Shown: positions 6,969 through 7,848 of the stretch, piece after piece
Numbering within the stretch: position 1 is the first letter of the stretch
How the letters are laid out: each line of letters begins with the position of its first letter
Assembly: GCA_037144075.1 (NCBI GenBank)
Contig: JBAWXM010000253.1
Span: forward strand, 1 to 7,848
Source of the DNA: CAIPAT01 sp037144075
GTDB lineage: Bacteria > Verrucomicrobiota > Lentisphaeria > Victivallales > Victivallaceae
Length of the DNA: 7,848 nucleotides
Reading direction: 5' to 3'
The notes under the pieces: model-generated
Database searches by the model: none
The model's input: only the letters and a program-made list of their open reading frames with translations
Told to the model about the DNA's origin: nothing
Made by a program: the position numbers and the translations under genes

Positions 6969-7691
6969 ATGACAGTTATCAGGAAGAATATTTTAACCGC
7001 GTTCATTGTCTGCCTGTTTGCATGTGCTGGAGCAGCGGAAATACCTGTCTTCTGCAATGATGACAAGACTTTTGAATACACGGCTTCGCCGGTCATGAGT
7101 ATTGCCGTTTGCGGAGGATGCGTCAAGGGCGAATTCAGCAGTAAGAATTCGTCCATATACTATGAAAACGGTTCGCTTGTTTTCAAGTATCCGGCAGACG
7201 GCGTTCTCTCCTTTCCTTCCGCCGGCAATATCCCTGTAAGCGAGGGTACTATTATGTTTGAACTTGCCTATACGTTTGATACTGCGGTTGAAATTGATGC
7301 CTTAAAACAAACCGGCAAATGGTCATTTATGCATACTGTTTTCAGCAGCGGGATTAACAATACAGGGTTCAGGCTTTTTTTTGAAACTCAAAAAACGCTG
7401 TCGCCCGCGGAGATACGCATTACGGTCATGAATTCGTCGCAACCTTACAAGTGGCAGTATTACGGGGTGAATCTAAAAAAGGAAAAATATCCGGCAGGCA
7501 AAATTTTTAAATGCGGTTTTTCATGGAAAAATTCAGAAATAGCTATACTTGCGGATGATAATATTGTATACCGGGGGGATATGAAAACCGCCCCGGTCTG
7601 GGGCGATAAATTGCAGATAGGCGGTACCGGGCAGGAAAGTTTCTGCGGCTCAATTAAATCCATGAAAATATATAAGAAAGCAGCATTCTGA
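6969..7691 (+). CDS. Small exported LamG/concanavalin-like carbohydrate-binding protein
   Basis: This is a 240-residue protein. The ATG at 6969 is chosen because AGGGA at 6955-6959 lies 9 bases upstream and the signal peptide then begins at residue 1. An in-frame ATG at 6930, inside the end of the GH2-like gene, would add 13 hydrophilic residues in front of it. The N-terminus (M-T-V-I-R-K plus a hydrophobic core) is a Sec signal. Cleavage could follow A22, or L16-F-A-C19 could act as a poor lipobox. The rest looks like one LamG/concanavalin-like beta-sandwich: G-T-I-M-F-E-L near residue 88, A-I-L-A-D-D-N-I-V-Y-R-G near 195-205, and a closing L-Q-I-G-G then G-S-I-K-S-M-K-I-Y. No catalytic residues are evident. 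Only 25 bp separate it from the GH2-like gene, so the two are surely co-transcribed. It probably binds the same glycan (inference). Confidence 0.8.
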   Translation: MTVIRKNILTAFIVCLFACAGAAEIPVFCNDDKTFEYTASPVMSIAVCGGCVKGEFSSKNSSIYYENGSLVFKYPADGVLSFPSAGNIPVSEGTIMFELAYTFDTAVEIDALKQTGKWSFMHTVFSSGINNTGFRLFFETQKTLSPAEIRITVMNSSQPYKWQYYGVNLKKEKYPAGKIFKCGFSWKNSEIAILADDNIVYRGDMKTAPVWGDKLQIGGTGQESFCGSIKSMKIYKKAAF

Positions 7692-7734
7692 TTATTGCGA
7701 TGATTCTTCGTTAACAACTTGTTTTTTATATTGG

Positions 7735-7768
7735 AGAGGTAATTTCAAAAGTAGTCAGAATTCAGGAG
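7735..7768. repeat. Right arm of the 34-bp perfect inverted repeat
   Basis: Exact reverse complement of 3-36. It starts 43 bp after the stop codon of the LamG-like gene, so the arm closes the gene cluster tightly. Its outer part (7758-7768) also takes part in the nested inverted repeat that follows. Confidence 0.95.
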
Positions 7769-7842
7769 TCAGAATAATTGGAAAACTAACTGAATTTGAG
7801 TTAGAATTTCATTCTGAATTCTGGATTCTGTCTTCTGAATTC
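7758..7842. repeat. Nested imperfect inverted repeat after the cluster
   Basis: Positions 7758-7775 pair with 7825-7842 at 16 of 18 positions. Between them, CTAACT at 7786-7791 and AGTTAG at 7799-7804 form a 6-bp stem with a 7-base loop. The arrangement could fold into a long hairpin. It resembles a small palindromic intergenic repeat element, and might also stop transcription from the operon, although no T-run follows it. Confidence 0.6.
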
Positions 7843-7845
7843 CCG
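7811..7845. repeat. Degenerate 7-bp tandem repeat, consensus ATTCTGN
   Basis: Five consecutive heptads begin at 7811, 7818, 7825, 7832 and 7839. The first three match ATTCTGN exactly, the fourth has one change at its first base, and the fifth keeps only ATTC. The same unit, ATTCTGA, occurs at 10-16 in the left inverted-repeat arm. Short tandem heptamers of this kind are known as dispersed intergenic repeats in some bacterial genomes, notably heterocystous cyanobacteria; the function is unknown. Confidence 0.7.
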
Positions 7846-7848
7846 CAA

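Larger units (their letters stand above)
3..7768. mobile_element. Putative inverted-repeat-bounded cassette without a transposase
   Basis: The interval is delimited by the 34-bp perfect inverted repeat and contains one promoter region and four co-oriented genes that make functional sense together. No transposase or recombinase gene lies inside, so if it is mobile it must be moved in trans. The two bases outside each arm are both TC (1-2 and 7769-7770). That fits a 2-bp target duplication but has a 1 in 16 chance of being accidental. Alternatives are a segment that can invert by recombination between the arms, or two unrelated insertions of a dispersed intergenic repeat. The repeat is seen; the element is inferred. 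Confidence 0.3.

Noticed and set aside
6584..7156. Minus-strand open frame of 190 codons across the GH2-like/LamG-like junction
   Set aside because: It is antisense to two supported genes and shows no recognisable motif, so it is most likely a shadow of their codon structure.
7710..7728. Possible intrinsic terminator after the LamG-like gene (AACA, loop, TGTT, T-run)
   Set aside because: The stem is only four or five AT-rich pairs with a loop of one to three bases; too weak to call despite the six T residues.

Overview
The window probably comes from a Lentisphaerota (Victivallis-like) bacterium, or failing that another member of the Planctomycetes-Verrucomicrobia group. The case rests on gene types, not on any marker gene. 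A prepilin-like protein carries the F-T-L-I-E-L-L-V-V-I-A-I-I-A-I-L-A-type N-terminus and an H-x9-DG motif near its C-terminus. It sits beside a GntR regulator fused to a solute-binding-protein fold and a very large exported glycoside-hydrolase-like protein. This combination is typical of that group from general knowledge. No rRNA, tRNA, transposase, integrase or CRISPR array is visible.

Layout: four genes, all on the + strand, fill most of the window. A left repeat arm (3-36) is followed by a consensus sigma-70 promoter (105-133), with a perfect inverted repeat (81-101) just upstream of its -35 box. Then come the GntR/solute-binding fusion regulator (159-1649), the pseudopilin-like protein (1781-2578), a 174-bp intergenic stretch with two inverted repeats, the 1396-residue exported GH2-like protein (2753-6943), and a small exported LamG-like protein (6969-7691) only 25 bp downstream. 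A right repeat arm (7735-7768) is the exact reverse complement of the left arm. After it lies a nested inverted repeat built partly of a 7-bp tandem repeat. No gap between genes exceeds 175 bp.

Working together (inference): the regulator would sense a sugar or oligosaccharide in the cytoplasm and control the locus. The GH2-like protein would act on a glycan outside the cytoplasm. The LamG-like protein could bind the same glycan. The pseudopilin could be part of, or a client of, a type II secretion or pilus-like apparatus that delivers or displays these large proteins. No transporter is encoded here.

The most striking structural feature is the 34-bp perfect inverted repeat that encloses promoter, regulator and all three effector genes with nothing else inside. 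It may mark a transposase-less mobile cassette or an invertible segment. It may also be two copies of a dispersed intergenic repeat that happen to flank the locus.
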